A DNA stretch of 64,000 bases. Origin: Chitinophagaceae bacterium. Its GTDB lineage: Bacteria > Bacteroidota > Bacteroidia > Chitinophagales > Chitinophagaceae. The notes under the pieces are model-generated. The model saw nothing but the letters and a program-made list of their open reading frames with translations. It did no database searches and had not been told where the DNA came from. How positions within the stretch are numbered: position 1 is the first letter of the stretch; the number at the start of each line of letters is the position of its first letter. The stretch is taken from NCBI GenBank assembly GCA_004322015.1, contig SCQT01000050.1, positions 1 to 64,000 on the forward strand. The letters are read 5' to 3'. A program made the translations under genes and the position numbers. Shown here piece after piece: positions 26,388-34,578 of the stretch.

Positions 26388-27238
26388 ATTACGGATAAAA
26401 GCTGATTTCTTACGGCAGCATTGAACTGAATCCTTTTTTTCTCATTGTATCTTTCAGCCAGCCATTTTGCCCTGCGAACACCTCCATGATAGAATGCAGC
26501 ATAGCCTCCCACACCAATAAGTACCCCGGTAATATATCGTTTCATCAGGATACTGTAGCCCCCAAAAGCAATAAACCCTGCCTGTAAGACTATGCTTAAT
26601 ATGCCTTCAGGTATATTCCCTGCATAGAATAAACCGGCTCCTGTGAAAGGGAGATAAGCTGATAATTTTTCTGCTTTATCAGGATCTTTCAACTTTGGAA
26701 TTTCTAAATAGGGATTGGGTAAGGCCTCCGATGGGCCATATTTCTCCATAAGCTGTTTATAGAGTGTATCTGCTTCCTTCCACTGCTGCAACTCGTTTAA
26801 ACACAAAATTTTCATAAAAAGTACATCCTCATTTTTTGAAGAATCGGGGAAATAATGGCAAAGGCTTTGCCATGTGGAAAAGGAAGTATTTAATTCATGA
26901 GCGAGGTAGGTGTTTAATGCATATTGAAATAAAATCCGGTATTTTAATGGCAAATCAGTGAGCTGCTCCAAATTCACAGCATCGAGAAGAGAGGCTGCTT
27001 CATCATATCTCCCCTGCATTTTCATACAGGTAGCTGCTTTCACAGTCGCTTCAGCCTTTATATGGGGAGATTCATTTTCAAAAGCAACCCTTTCATATTC
27101 GATGGCTGCCAGCGGATAATTCCCTGCGTGATGGATACTATCTGCATAGTCGAATATATTCCCCTGTGCTTTAATTAAAAATGGTACGCAAAGGAATTTG
27201 CAGATCAAACAAAATCTTTTGATAAATACTCTTTTCAT
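26360..27238 (-). CDS. TPR-like exported protein with C-terminal membrane segments
   Basis: Signal peptide (MKRVFIKRFCLICKFLCVPFLIKAQ), TPR-like helical repeats (about 28-175, AIEYERVAFENESPHIKAEATVK), then a hydrophobic region with two or three helices (LPFTGAGLFYAGNIPEGILSIVLQ, AFGGYSILMKRYITG) and a basic end. The FTGAGLFYAGN segment resembles the PGxGxxYxG motif of DUF5683-type proteins. The start overlaps the upstream gene by 68 bases; the signal peptide supports it. Last gene of the LolA-like/YidD operon. Confidence 0.7.
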   Translation of the reverse strand: MKRVFIKRFCLICKFLCVPFLIKAQGNIFDYADSIHHAGNYPLAAIEYERVAFENESPHIKAEATVKAATCMKMQGRYDEAASLLDAVNLEQLTDLPLKYRILFQYALNTYLAHELNTSFSTWQSLCHYFPDSSKNEDVLFMKILCLNELQQWKEADTLYKQLMEKYGPSEALPNPYLEIPKLKDPDKAEKLSAYLPFTGAGLFYAGNIPEGILSIVLQAGFIAFGGYSILMKRYITGVLIGVGGYAAFYHGGVRRAKWLAERYNEKKRIQFNAAVRNQLLSVIKNGKHLKD

Positions 27239-28040
27239 GATCTTCCCTGTTTATTTTTACAGCAAATACGCTTCCCCAGATATTTCCTACATAAAATACA
27301 GTCAACAACGCACCGAACCCGTAAAATTCCGCGCTGTGAGGCCCTCTCTTATGATAAGATTCATTGGCAAGTAAAGCCAGGGCCGCAATGGGTAGCATAC
27401 TGGCAATTCCCTGGTAGGTTTTACCCGCATATATTTTCCCAGTGCCGGGAATTACAGCCGACATCAGTCCCGCAAGGAACGGCGAACGATTTTTTATTCC
27501 CAATAATTCATCTTTGTAAATTGAAAATCTTTTTTCCTGTGCGGATAGCGCATAAAAATCATAAGAAAATTTGCCGCTTAAGGTATCAAAGGAATTATAA
27601 TCCTTTTTCAATAAGGCTAAACCCGCCTGTTCGAAATATTTTGTTTCTTTATTAATCGGATCCAGGCGATCAAGGCCGTTAAGAATCGCTTCAGCTTTAG
27701 CATAATGCAGCATATAAATATTATTATATGCTCCGAAGAACCTTGATTTAAAATACAAAGCAAATGAGGTATCCACTTTCAGCAGATAAAAAGAGGAAGA
27801 ATCCAGCGACTTCATATTATAATAGCTCCACCCTTTTAAATAATTAACAGAATCCCGCTGGCCGGAATTAAGGGCCGGCAGGGGAATCTCATCTAAGGCA
27901 ATAATAGCATGCTGATATTGCCCCTGGTCCTGAAGATATTGTATAAAACTTACATCATTCTGAAACGGACGCTTTAATTTTTGTGCGTACATATTTCCAA
28001 AGATCAGGAGAGTAAAGAGGCAGAACAGGATCTTTTTCAT
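27171..28040 (-). CDS. TPR-like exported protein with DUF5683-like membrane module
   Basis: Signal peptide (MKKILFCLFTLLIFGNMYAQ), helical TPR-like repeats (about 30-180), then SPFLAGLMSAVIPGTGKIYAGK (about 195-215), a DUF5683/TM2-like turn between membrane segments, and two more hydrophobic helices. Same architecture as its downstream neighbour, so the pair may have arisen by duplication. The start overlaps the yidD stop by 4 bases (ATGA), implying translational coupling. Function unknown. Confidence 0.7.
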   Translation of the reverse strand: MKKILFCLFTLLIFGNMYAQKLKRPFQNDVSFIQYLQDQGQYQHAIIALDEIPLPALNSGQRDSVNYLKGWSYYNMKSLDSSSFYLLKVDTSFALYFKSRFFGAYNNIYMLHYAKAEAILNGLDRLDPINKETKYFEQAGLALLKKDYNSFDTLSGKFSYDFYALSAQEKRFSIYKDELLGIKNRSPFLAGLMSAVIPGTGKIYAGKTYQGIASMLPIAALALLANESYHKRGPHSAEFYGFGALLTVFYVGNIWGSVFAVKINREDHEKSIYQKILFDLQIPLRTIFN

Positions 28041-28501
28041 GGGCGCCGGGTGTATCTGCCTGGAGGATCAATGATATGATGTGTCTCCGGATCAAAGTCT
28101 ATCGCCGGCACATCCAAGAGACTGATCCTGTTACAGCGCGTTAACCGGTCGGCGGCAATAGCCATTCCTTTAATGATCCCAAAATCTTGTATGCTTTGCT
28201 TTGCAAAATTGGAACAACTGATCTGATAGGGACAGGGTGATGATAGCTCGGGAGAAATAATGTTTTGATAGGTCCACATGCTTCCTTTTAATAAAAGAGA
28301 CACAGGATTAAACCTGGCTACAAATCCCGCCTTCCTGCTTTTCATCATGGCTGTGGAATTCCCGGGCAATGAATAAAACGAAAAATCACTTTTCTGATAA
28401 AAGGCAGTTGTTTCTATTAATGAATCATCTGAGAGGGATAGCTGTGCAAACACTGCCTGCACCACACAAATCAGCAGGGCTGTTAAATATATTTTTTTCA
28501 T
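28037..28501 (-). CDS. yidD: YidD-family membrane protein insertion factor, exported variant
   Basis: The YidD core at about 77-125 has SPCPYQISCSNFAKQSIQDF and GMAIAADRLTRCN, with the conserved cysteine and arginine pattern. YidD assists YidC in inserting inner-membrane proteins. Unusually this copy has an N-terminal signal peptide (MKKIYLTALLICVVQAVFAQ) and a 50-residue linker, so the YidD domain should face the periplasm, whereas classic YidD is a short cytosolic-face protein. ATGA overlaps on both sides couple it to the LolA-like and TPR genes. Confidence 0.85.
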   Translation of the reverse strand: MKKIYLTALLICVVQAVFAQLSLSDDSLIETTAFYQKSDFSFYSLPGNSTAMMKSRKAGFVARFNPVSLLLKGSMWTYQNIISPELSSPCPYQISCSNFAKQSIQDFGIIKGMAIAADRLTRCNRISLLDVPAIDFDPETHHIIDPPGRYTRRP

Positions 28502-29235
28502 TGGGTAACTAATTTGGCGTTTGCAGGTATTCTAAATTCAAACAAAGAATTGTTCGCCTGTTCATTTATTTTAAATCCCGAATACTCGGTCTTTGTAATA
28601 ACAGAATCTTTATTCTGATACAGGATCTCAGTAAATGTTTCAGGGAACTCAACTCCGTTAAGGTTTGTATAATTATAATAATACACCTTTCTGATAATGT
28701 TCTTTCCTGCATTTTCATAATCCATATAAACCGGATTATTTTTGTCGTGCACCAATTTTACATAAGTGACAGGATCGCGCACATCGCCATGTGTGGCTCT
28801 CCAAAGAGTTATCTTCAAATCCCCGTCAAATTTCGTATCTATAATATGATAACCCGATTGCCTTAATCCCATATCACCCGTTTTCCCCGAAAAGAAATAA
28901 TAAAAAGGGGTAATGTTAGAACTTAGCAGGTTATTTTGAAGTTGTATGACCGTGTTTTTCTGAGGATTGTAAATACGCATTTCACCTTTGCCGTTAGTTA
29001 TCACAACATAATTCTTAGGAGAAGTAAAATAAGATACCATATTGCCATTGGCCGAATAATAAATATCCCCCTCCAAGGAAGCTTTATAGCCGTTTTCAGC
29101 CTGTCTGGTGAAGATATGCGCAGATATTTTTTGAATACCGGACTGAGCTTTTGCTAACCCGGGAAGCATAAGCATGAGCATGATTAACTCCGCTGAACCG
29201 AACGTAAATCTTCTTTTCATCCTACTATTTTTCAT
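28498..29235 (-). CDS. LolA/outer-membrane lipoprotein-sorting-like protein
   Basis: Signal peptide (to LAKAQ), then a LolA-type half-barrel pattern: EGDIYYSANGNMVSYFTSP, GEMRIYNPQKNTVIQLQ and DGDLKITLWRA, followed by KTEYSGFKINEQANNSLFEFRIP, the usual LolA-like C-terminal strand. It probably binds acyl chains of a lipid or lipoprotein in the periplasm. First gene of a four-gene operon with YidD and two TPR/membrane proteins. Not the housekeeping LolA, which in Bacteroidota usually sits near ftsK. ATG 29235 or 29220 could be the start. Confidence 0.75.
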   Translation of the reverse strand: MKNSRMKRRFTFGSAELIMLMLMLPGLAKAQSGIQKISAHIFTRQAENGYKASLEGDIYYSANGNMVSYFTSPKNYVVITNGKGEMRIYNPQKNTVIQLQNNLLSSNITPFYYFFSGKTGDMGLRQSGYHIIDTKFDGDLKITLWRATHGDVRDPVTYVKLVHDKNNPVYMDYENAGKNIIRKVYYYNYTNLNGVEFPETFTEILYQNKDSVITKTEYSGFKINEQANNSLFEFRIPANAKLVTQ

Positions 29236-29273
29236 GGATTCCCATTAGATTGACTTGCTAAAATAAATACTTT

Positions 29274-30461
29274 TTAAACACCCGTCTTTTTATTTTCATT
29301 TTTCCCCGAAAAAATTCTCAGGTAAAAGTACCCTGATATTCCCGCTATCACTGATCCGGCTATAATTGCAATCTTGGAAAGAACCTGCCATTCTTCTTCT
29401 TTGTACGCCAGAGTAGCTATAAATATAGACATGGTAAAACCAATACCGGCTATCATGCCGGTGCCCAAAATTTGTTTCCATTTAGTATTATCAGGTAACG
29501 AAGCTATCTTAAGCTTTACAGAAAGCCAGGAAAACAAGATGATGCCAATGGGTTTCCCCAGAATTAATCCCAGCATGATGCCATAGGTAACCGGAGAATA
29601 AATAATATGATCAAACACAGATGGAAAAATAATAGCTGTGTTGGCCAGGGCAAATAACGGCATTATGATAAAATTGACTACATGGTATAAGGTATGCTCC
29701 AGGGAAGAGATTCGTGATAAAGGGATACAGAAAGCCAGCAATACTCCTGCAATAGTCGGATGAATACCGGAGTTCAGAAAACAATACCATATCACTATCC
29801 CCGGAATAAAATAAAAGAGGAGTTGCTTTGCTCTCATTAAATTGAACAATATGGGAACAACCAGGAGTCCGAGGCCAAACAGTAAGTAGCCCCAGTGCAT
29901 ATTCGTCGCATAAAAAACGGCGATAATAATAATAGCTCCCAGATCATCAATAATAGCCAATGCAGTTAGAAATATTTTCAGCTGAACCGGAACACGGTTA
30001 CCTAATAAAGAAATAATACCGAGGGAAAATGCAATATCGGTAGCCATCGGAATACCCCACCCATGATGAAAAGGGGTGTTTCCGTTGAAAATAAAAAAGA
30101 TAACTGCAGGAAAGATCATGCCGCCTAAAGCTGCTAAAACCGGTAACATGGATTTTTGAACGGATGCCAATTCTCCGATGATCAGTTCCCGTTTTATTTC
30201 CATGCCCACCAGAAAAAAGAAGACTGTCATGAGTCCGTCATTAATCCAATACAACAGACTCTGGGGCAGATGCATGCTTGCCGGGAAAATGGAAAGAGTT
30301 TGTACCCAAAAATTTGTATAGTCTTGTTGGAAGAGAACGGTATTGGAAAGGATTAAAGAGATAGTCGTGCAGGCAATAAGTACAATGCCGACAGCACGAC
30401 TATCTTTCAGAAAATCTTTTAAAGGACTGAATATACGGCGAGGAATATATTTTACCGGCAT
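29274..30461 (-). CDS. nhaA: Na+/H+ antiporter NhaA
   Basis: 395 residues and about 12 helices. NhaA landmarks: VFFFLVGMEIKRELIIGEL, MATDIAFSLGIISLLG and LAIIDDLGAIIIIAVFY, which contains the two ion-binding aspartates in the DD pair. Exchanges external H+ for internal Na+ for pH and sodium homeostasis. A TATTTTTG element ends 5 bases before the start codon, so the transcript has almost no leader. It follows the LolA-like gene's divergent-free upstream side on the same strand but with its own promoter. Confidence 0.95.
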   Translation of the reverse strand: MPVKYIPRRIFSPLKDFLKDSRAVGIVLIACTTISLILSNTVLFQQDYTNFWVQTLSIFPASMHLPQSLLYWINDGLMTVFFFLVGMEIKRELIIGELASVQKSMLPVLAALGGMIFPAVIFFIFNGNTPFHHGWGIPMATDIAFSLGIISLLGNRVPVQLKIFLTALAIIDDLGAIIIIAVFYATNMHWGYLLFGLGLLVVPILFNLMRAKQLLFYFIPGIVIWYCFLNSGIHPTIAGVLLAFCIPLSRISSLEHTLYHVVNFIIMPLFALANTAIIFPSVFDHIIYSPVTYGIMLGLILGKPIGIILFSWLSVKLKIASLPDNTKWKQILGTGMIAGIGFTMSIFIATLAYKEEEWQVLSKIAIIAGSVIAGISGYFYLRIFSGKNENKKTGV

Positions 30462-30465
30462 TCAG

Positions 30466-30473
30466 CAAAAATA
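30466..30473 (-). promoter_or_regulatory. -7 promoter element for nhaA (TATTTTTG on the minus strand)
   Basis: CAAAAATA on the plus strand, 5 bases upstream of the nhaA start codon. Predicts a leaderless or near-leaderless message. Confidence 0.5.
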
Positions 30474-30552
30474 CTCGTTTCCTACTTATCCCGCTACAAA
30501 CGATCCGTCCGCTGATAATCCGTCATTCACGCTCTTGCAACAAACTTTCCGG

Positions 30553-31536
30553 TTACACTTTCAGCTTCCATTTAGTCATAAGCCTGTTCCACCGGTCTTT
30601 ATTTTCCTGCAAGATCTTTTCATACATGGATCGTTGCTCCAGTTTCTTTTTGGCTCTCCGGTATGACAACTGCACCAGATACACTCCCACCAGGGTTATA
30701 AGAGAACCGAAGAAGATATACCAATTCAAATGCTCATGTAAGACAGCCCATCCTAAAATTAAAGCTACCACCGGATTGATATAAGCATAAATGGAAGCCT
30801 GCGTGGCCGGTAAATTTTTCAGGGCATATTGATAAGCGTTAAAGCCGATTAAAGATCCGGCCACAATAAGATAAACAATGGAAAGCCAACTGATCACCGG
30901 TACCTTTGTCAAAGGAATCGTATGACCTGTCAGGATACTAATGATCACCAATTCCAATCCTCCAAATAAAAATTCCCATCCTGCCGCATAAAATACATTC
31001 ATATCAAATGGTTTCCTTGAAATCAACACGCTGCCTGAAGACCAGCCGATGACAGCCAGCACAATAAGCATGACCCCAAAAGCAAATCCTTTATATTCGG
31101 GATGAATTAATTGAGGATAAAAAATAATGGTAATTCCCGCTAACCCTAAAAATAATCCGACGATTACTTTATAATTAACTTTTGTGCCAGGCATGAGCAG
31201 TATGCTGAAAAATGCAATGCACAGCGGATTTAGCGCAGCCAGCACCGATGCCAGGCCCGAAGGGACTGTCTGTTCTCCCCAGGTCATAAAGCCATTGCCT
31301 ATCCCCAAAAGAAATAAGCTGATGATGGCCAAACGCCCGAGCGTTTTAAGATCCGGCAGTCTATGCCCCCTGATCAAAAACCAACTGACTACCATTACAC
31401 CGCAAACTGAATTGCGTATGGCAGCCAACATCAGTCCGGGCATGTGTCTAACACCTGCACGCATAGCTAAATAAGTAGTTCCCCAAACTAGGCAAACCGT
31501 CGCTATGGCTATATAGGCTTTGGTCTTTGTATTCAT
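30553..31536 (-). CDS. EamA-family drug/metabolite transporter
   Basis: Ten hydrophobic helices in two EamA repeats (about 8-140 and 155-295). N-terminal TVCLVWGTTYLAMRAGV and the second-repeat motif ATQASIYAYINPVVALILGWAVLHEHLNW are typical of RhaT/YedA-like DMT transporters. A basic cytoplasmic tail follows (RRAKKKLEQRSMY). Exporter of an unknown small metabolite; inner membrane. Single gene. Confidence 0.9.
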   Translation of the reverse strand: MNTKTKAYIAIATVCLVWGTTYLAMRAGVRHMPGLMLAAIRNSVCGVMVVSWFLIRGHRLPDLKTLGRLAIISLFLLGIGNGFMTWGEQTVPSGLASVLAALNPLCIAFFSILLMPGTKVNYKVIVGLFLGLAGITIIFYPQLIHPEYKGFAFGVMLIVLAVIGWSSGSVLISRKPFDMNVFYAAGWEFLFGGLELVIISILTGHTIPLTKVPVISWLSIVYLIVAGSLIGFNAYQYALKNLPATQASIYAYINPVVALILGWAVLHEHLNWYIFFGSLITLVGVYLVQLSYRRAKKKLEQRSMYEKILQENKDRWNRLMTKWKLKV

Positions 31537-31775
31537 AAAAAGCAGTTGCTTGCACCCTGCGATACCCGATCAATTCATACAATATATTTTCCTCTCTTAT
31601 TCTCTTTCAGAATAGAGCGTGCAAAGATCGCAATTTGGAAAATAAGAATGATACATGAAAAACTTTGGACAATAAGCCAATAAAAACTGTTCGTAATACC
31701 CGTTGGCTGCAATGACCCCACTGCTGAAACACGGCAAGCAAATTTGTGACCGGCGCAAATGCATGCAGTTCCCGG

Positions 31776-32216
31776 CTAATCAACTATGGGTGTGTGAGAA
31801 GTGATAGCTATCCTGTTCCATCCATTGATGACAACCACTGCCATCATAACCGCAGCCAGTTCTTTTTCGGAAAATTGTTTGGCAACTTCCTTAAATACCT
31901 CGTCAGGCACTCCATGTACAGAGATCATGGTCATGGCTTCTGTGAGCGCCAAAGCAGCTTTTTCTTTTTCAGAATATAAGTCGGTCTCCCTCCACGCATC
32001 CAGCATGTATATCCGCAGCTCCGTTTCGCCTGATTTACGTGCATCGCGCGTATGCATACTCAGGCAGTGAGCGCATCCATTTATTTGTGATGCCCGGATC
32101 TTGATCAGTTCATATAATTTCTTGTCGATACCGGTGTTACGTACATAACTTTCCAGGCCTGACATAGCTTTATACGCATCCGGATCCACCTGAAACAATT
32201 TGAATCGTTCTTGCAT
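31776..32216 (-). CDS. Carboxymuconolactone decarboxylase-family / AhpD-like protein
   Basis: 146 residues, all-helical. It contains the CxxC-His motif CAHCLSMHTRDARK (about 52-65) used by AhpD-type alkylhydroperoxidases for thiol chemistry, preceded by LYELIKIRASQING and followed by EKEKAALALTEAMT. Probably a peroxidase or reductase of oxidative-stress defence. Single gene divergent from glycerate kinase. The 240-base gap before it (31537-31775) shows nothing recognisable. Confidence 0.9.
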   Translation of the reverse strand: MQERFKLFQVDPDAYKAMSGLESYVRNTGIDKKLYELIKIRASQINGCAHCLSMHTRDARKSGETELRIYMLDAWRETDLYSEKEKAALALTEAMTMISVHGVPDEVFKEVAKQFSEKELAAVMMAVVVINGWNRIAITSHTPIVD

Positions 32217-32271
32217 TATTTTTATTTTTTAAGTAATGATGAGACTTTTATTACGAGGCAAAGTTCATAAT

Positions 32272-32279
32272 TAATTTTG
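32272..32279 (+). promoter_or_regulatory. -7 promoter element for glycerate kinase (TAATTTTG)
   Basis: Matches TAnnTTTG and lies 16 bases before the start codon at 32296, giving a leader of about 10 bases. Confidence 0.5.
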
Positions 32280-32295
32280 TTTTTAACTTCAACCC

Positions 32296-33423
32296 ATGAA
32301 CATTCTCATTGCAACCAACGCTTTCAAGGGAAGCCTTTCTGCAGAAACCGCTGCCATATATATCGCGGAAGGCATCAGAAAAAGCAAGCTCAAATGCACA
32401 CTCACACTATTTCCGATTGCCGATGGCGGCGATGATACGGCGGCTCTATTGAATAAAAAATGGAATGCCCGGAAGATATCCACGCAGGTTCATGATCCTT
32501 TAGGCAGATTGATTGATACATCTTTCGGATGGATACAAAGAGAAAAAAAAGCGATCATAGCAATGTCTGATGCATCGGGATTAAAACTCCTAAAGAAAGG
32601 AGAGCTTGATCCGCTTCACGCCCATACTCTCGGAACGGGAGAATTAATAAAAGCCGCTTTGAAAAAAGGTGCGGAAAAAATGATCATCGGGCTGGGCGGA
32701 AGCGCTACGGTGGATGGCGGAAGCGGATTACTAAAGGCGTTAGGGCTTCGTTATTATGATAAACAAGGAACTGAAATCAATGATCTTCCTTCGGGGTTAA
32801 TAAAATTAGATAAGATAGATTTGAAAAATTTAGATAAAAGATCGCTATCAACTAAAATAATAGTGTTGTGCGATGTACAAAACAAATTATTGGGAGACGA
32901 AGGTGCCGCCAGAATCTTCGGCCCGCAAAAGGGAGCGAATCAACAAGAAGTTGAAATGTTGGAACAGATCCTCCATCAGTGGAACACAAAAACTATTGAA
33001 ACCATGCATATTGATATGCAGGAAATGCAATATGGTGGCGCAGCAGGTGGCGTGGCAGCTTGTTTGGTTGCCTATGCCGGTGCAAAATTGGTGAAGGGCA
33101 TAGATTTTTTTCTGGATGAATTACTGTTTGACAACTTATTGACACAGGCAGATGTGGTGATAACCGGTGAAGGCCGTATAGATGCACAAACTTTGGAGGG
33201 AAAAGGCCCGTTGGGTGTGGCTCAAAGAGCAAGACAAAAAGGCATTCCGGTGATCGCAATGGGAGGTGAAATTAAGAGCAGTCATTCAAAAATATTATCC
33301 CTTTATTTTGATCAGTTAATTGCCATTAATCAGGAGGATGATCCGTTAGAAATTTCCATAAAAAATACTAAAGCTAATTTGACACGTGCCGCATTTAATT
33401 TAGGAAACAACTTTCCATATTGA
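32296..33423 (+). CDS. Glycerate kinase (class II, GlxK/GarK type)
   Basis: Phosphorylates D-glycerate with ATP to a phosphoglycerate that enters glycolysis. 375 residues with the family motifs NAFKGSLSA (N-terminus), FPIADGGDDT, IIGLGGSATVDGG, GAAGGVAA and ITGEGRIDAQTLEGKGP. Cytoplasmic. The next gene on the strand is a glycerate dehydrogenase-like enzyme, so the two could run hydroxypyruvate or glyoxylate carbon into glycolysis, although each has its own promoter. Confidence 0.93.
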   Translation: MNILIATNAFKGSLSAETAAIYIAEGIRKSKLKCTLTLFPIADGGDDTAALLNKKWNARKISTQVHDPLGRLIDTSFGWIQREKKAIIAMSDASGLKLLKKGELDPLHAHTLGTGELIKAALKKGAEKMIIGLGGSATVDGGSGLLKALGLRYYDKQGTEINDLPSGLIKLDKIDLKNLDKRSLSTKIIVLCDVQNKLLGDEGAARIFGPQKGANQQEVEMLEQILHQWNTKTIETMHIDMQEMQYGGAAGGVAACLVAYAGAKLVKGIDFFLDELLFDNLLTQADVVITGEGRIDAQTLEGKGPLGVAQRARQKGIPVIAMGGEIKSSHSKILSLYFDQLIAINQEDDPLEISIKNTKANLTRAAFNLGNNFPY

Positions 33424-33503
33424 AAAGACAGGCTGCTGCCGGTTCGATTCCTTTGGTATATGCGAGAAACCCAAAAAGGATTGTAAAGTTGTTTCTTATG
33501 AAT

Positions 33504-33511
33504 TATCTTTG
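33504..33511 (+). promoter_or_regulatory. Promoter element (TTG-N20-TATCTTTG)
   Basis: -7 element TATCTTTG with TTG at 33481-33483 at the right distance. Start codon at 33548; leader about 30 bases. Confidence 0.55.
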
Positions 33512-33547
33512 AGGTTCGCATATCTTTTAATTTAAAAATTAATACGC

Positions 33548-34501
33548 ATGAACATTGCGGTGCTGGATGGCTATACCATGAACCCCGGTGATCTGAGCTG
33601 GGATGAACTAAAAAATTTAGGTAATGTGACTATTTATGATCGCACGCCTGTTGAAGAAGTAAAAGAAAGAATAGTTTATGCAGAGATCGTTCTGACTAAT
33701 AAAGCTATCATTAATGCAGAGGCAATCACCTATGCCCGGAATCTGAAATATATCGGCGTGATGGCAACCGGCTTTAATGTGGTGGATATTCAGGCTGCAC
33801 AAAAGAAGAATATTACCGTTACCAATGTTCCATCTTACAGTACGGTTTCCGTAGCCCAAATGACTTTTGCGCTGATCCTCGAATTGACGAACCATGTGGC
33901 TGAATATGCACAGAGCGTGCAAAACGGCGATTGGGTGCGAAGCAAAGATTTCAGTTACCAGGTAAAACCCATCCGGGAATTGCAGGAGAAGACATTAGGT
34001 ATTATCGGATTGGGAAGAACAGGAAAAAAAGTGGCGCGAATCGGGCAGGCATTTGGCATGAAGGTCATAGCGTCTCACAAGCATCCAGAACGCGACAAAA
34101 TGGAAGGTGTGCAATTTGTGCACGAAGAAATATGCTTCCGTGAATCCGATATCCTTAGTTTACATTGCCCGCTGAATGAACAGAATAAAGGATTCATTAA
34201 TAAGCATTCGCTCACATGGATGAAATCGTCCGCTTTGCTTATTAATACCAGTCGCGGCCCCCTGATCAATGAACAGGACCTGGCTGATGCTTTGAATAAT
34301 GGACGGATTGCAGGTGCAGGACTGGACGTATTGTCCACAGAGCCACCTTCTGAAGAGAATCCTTTGCTATATGCAAAGAATTGCATTGTCATCCCGCATA
34401 TTGCATGGGCTACTTATGAATCACGTCAGCGTCTGATGAAAACAGTCGTTGATAATATCCGGGCCTTTACGAACGGTAAACCTGAGAATGTGGTTATATA
34501 A
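33548..34501 (+). CDS. D-2-hydroxyacid dehydrogenase (glycerate dehydrogenase / hydroxypyruvate reductase type)
   Basis: NAD(P)-dependent. Dinucleotide motif GLGRTGKKVARIGQAFGMKV (about 152-171), catalytic Arg in NTSRGPLINEQDL, Glu in LDVLSTEPP and His in IPHIAWAT. 317 residues. The substrate-side motif VMATGFNVVDIQAA is as in HprA/glycerate dehydrogenases. It reduces hydroxypyruvate (or glyoxylate) to D-glycerate, the substrate of the glycerate kinase just upstream. I therefore favour glycerate dehydrogenase over lactate dehydrogenase. Confidence 0.9.
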   Translation: MNIAVLDGYTMNPGDLSWDELKNLGNVTIYDRTPVEEVKERIVYAEIVLTNKAIINAEAITYARNLKYIGVMATGFNVVDIQAAQKKNITVTNVPSYSTVSVAQMTFALILELTNHVAEYAQSVQNGDWVRSKDFSYQVKPIRELQEKTLGIIGLGRTGKKVARIGQAFGMKVIASHKHPERDKMEGVQFVHEEICFRESDILSLHCPLNEQNKGFINKHSLTWMKSSALLINTSRGPLINEQDLADALNNGRIAGAGLDVLSTEPPSEENPLLYAKNCIVIPHIAWATYESRQRLMKTVVDNIRAFTNGKPENVVI

Positions 34502-34578
34502 GATCGGCATTTACTATCCTGGCCAGACAAGACCTGAATTAAAGATCAAATGACAAAACACCGGATAAATCCCTACTT

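Noticed and set aside
33440-33460. GGTTCGATTCC resembles the T-arm of a tRNA
   Set aside because: The flanking bases cannot form a 5-bp T stem, and no acceptor stem, anticodon arm or D arm is found around it. Chance or a very old remnant.
34502-34578. Further heptad array between the hydroxyacid dehydrogenase and gltX
   Set aside because: Only three or four loosely similar 7-mers; not distinguishable from AT-rich background by eye.
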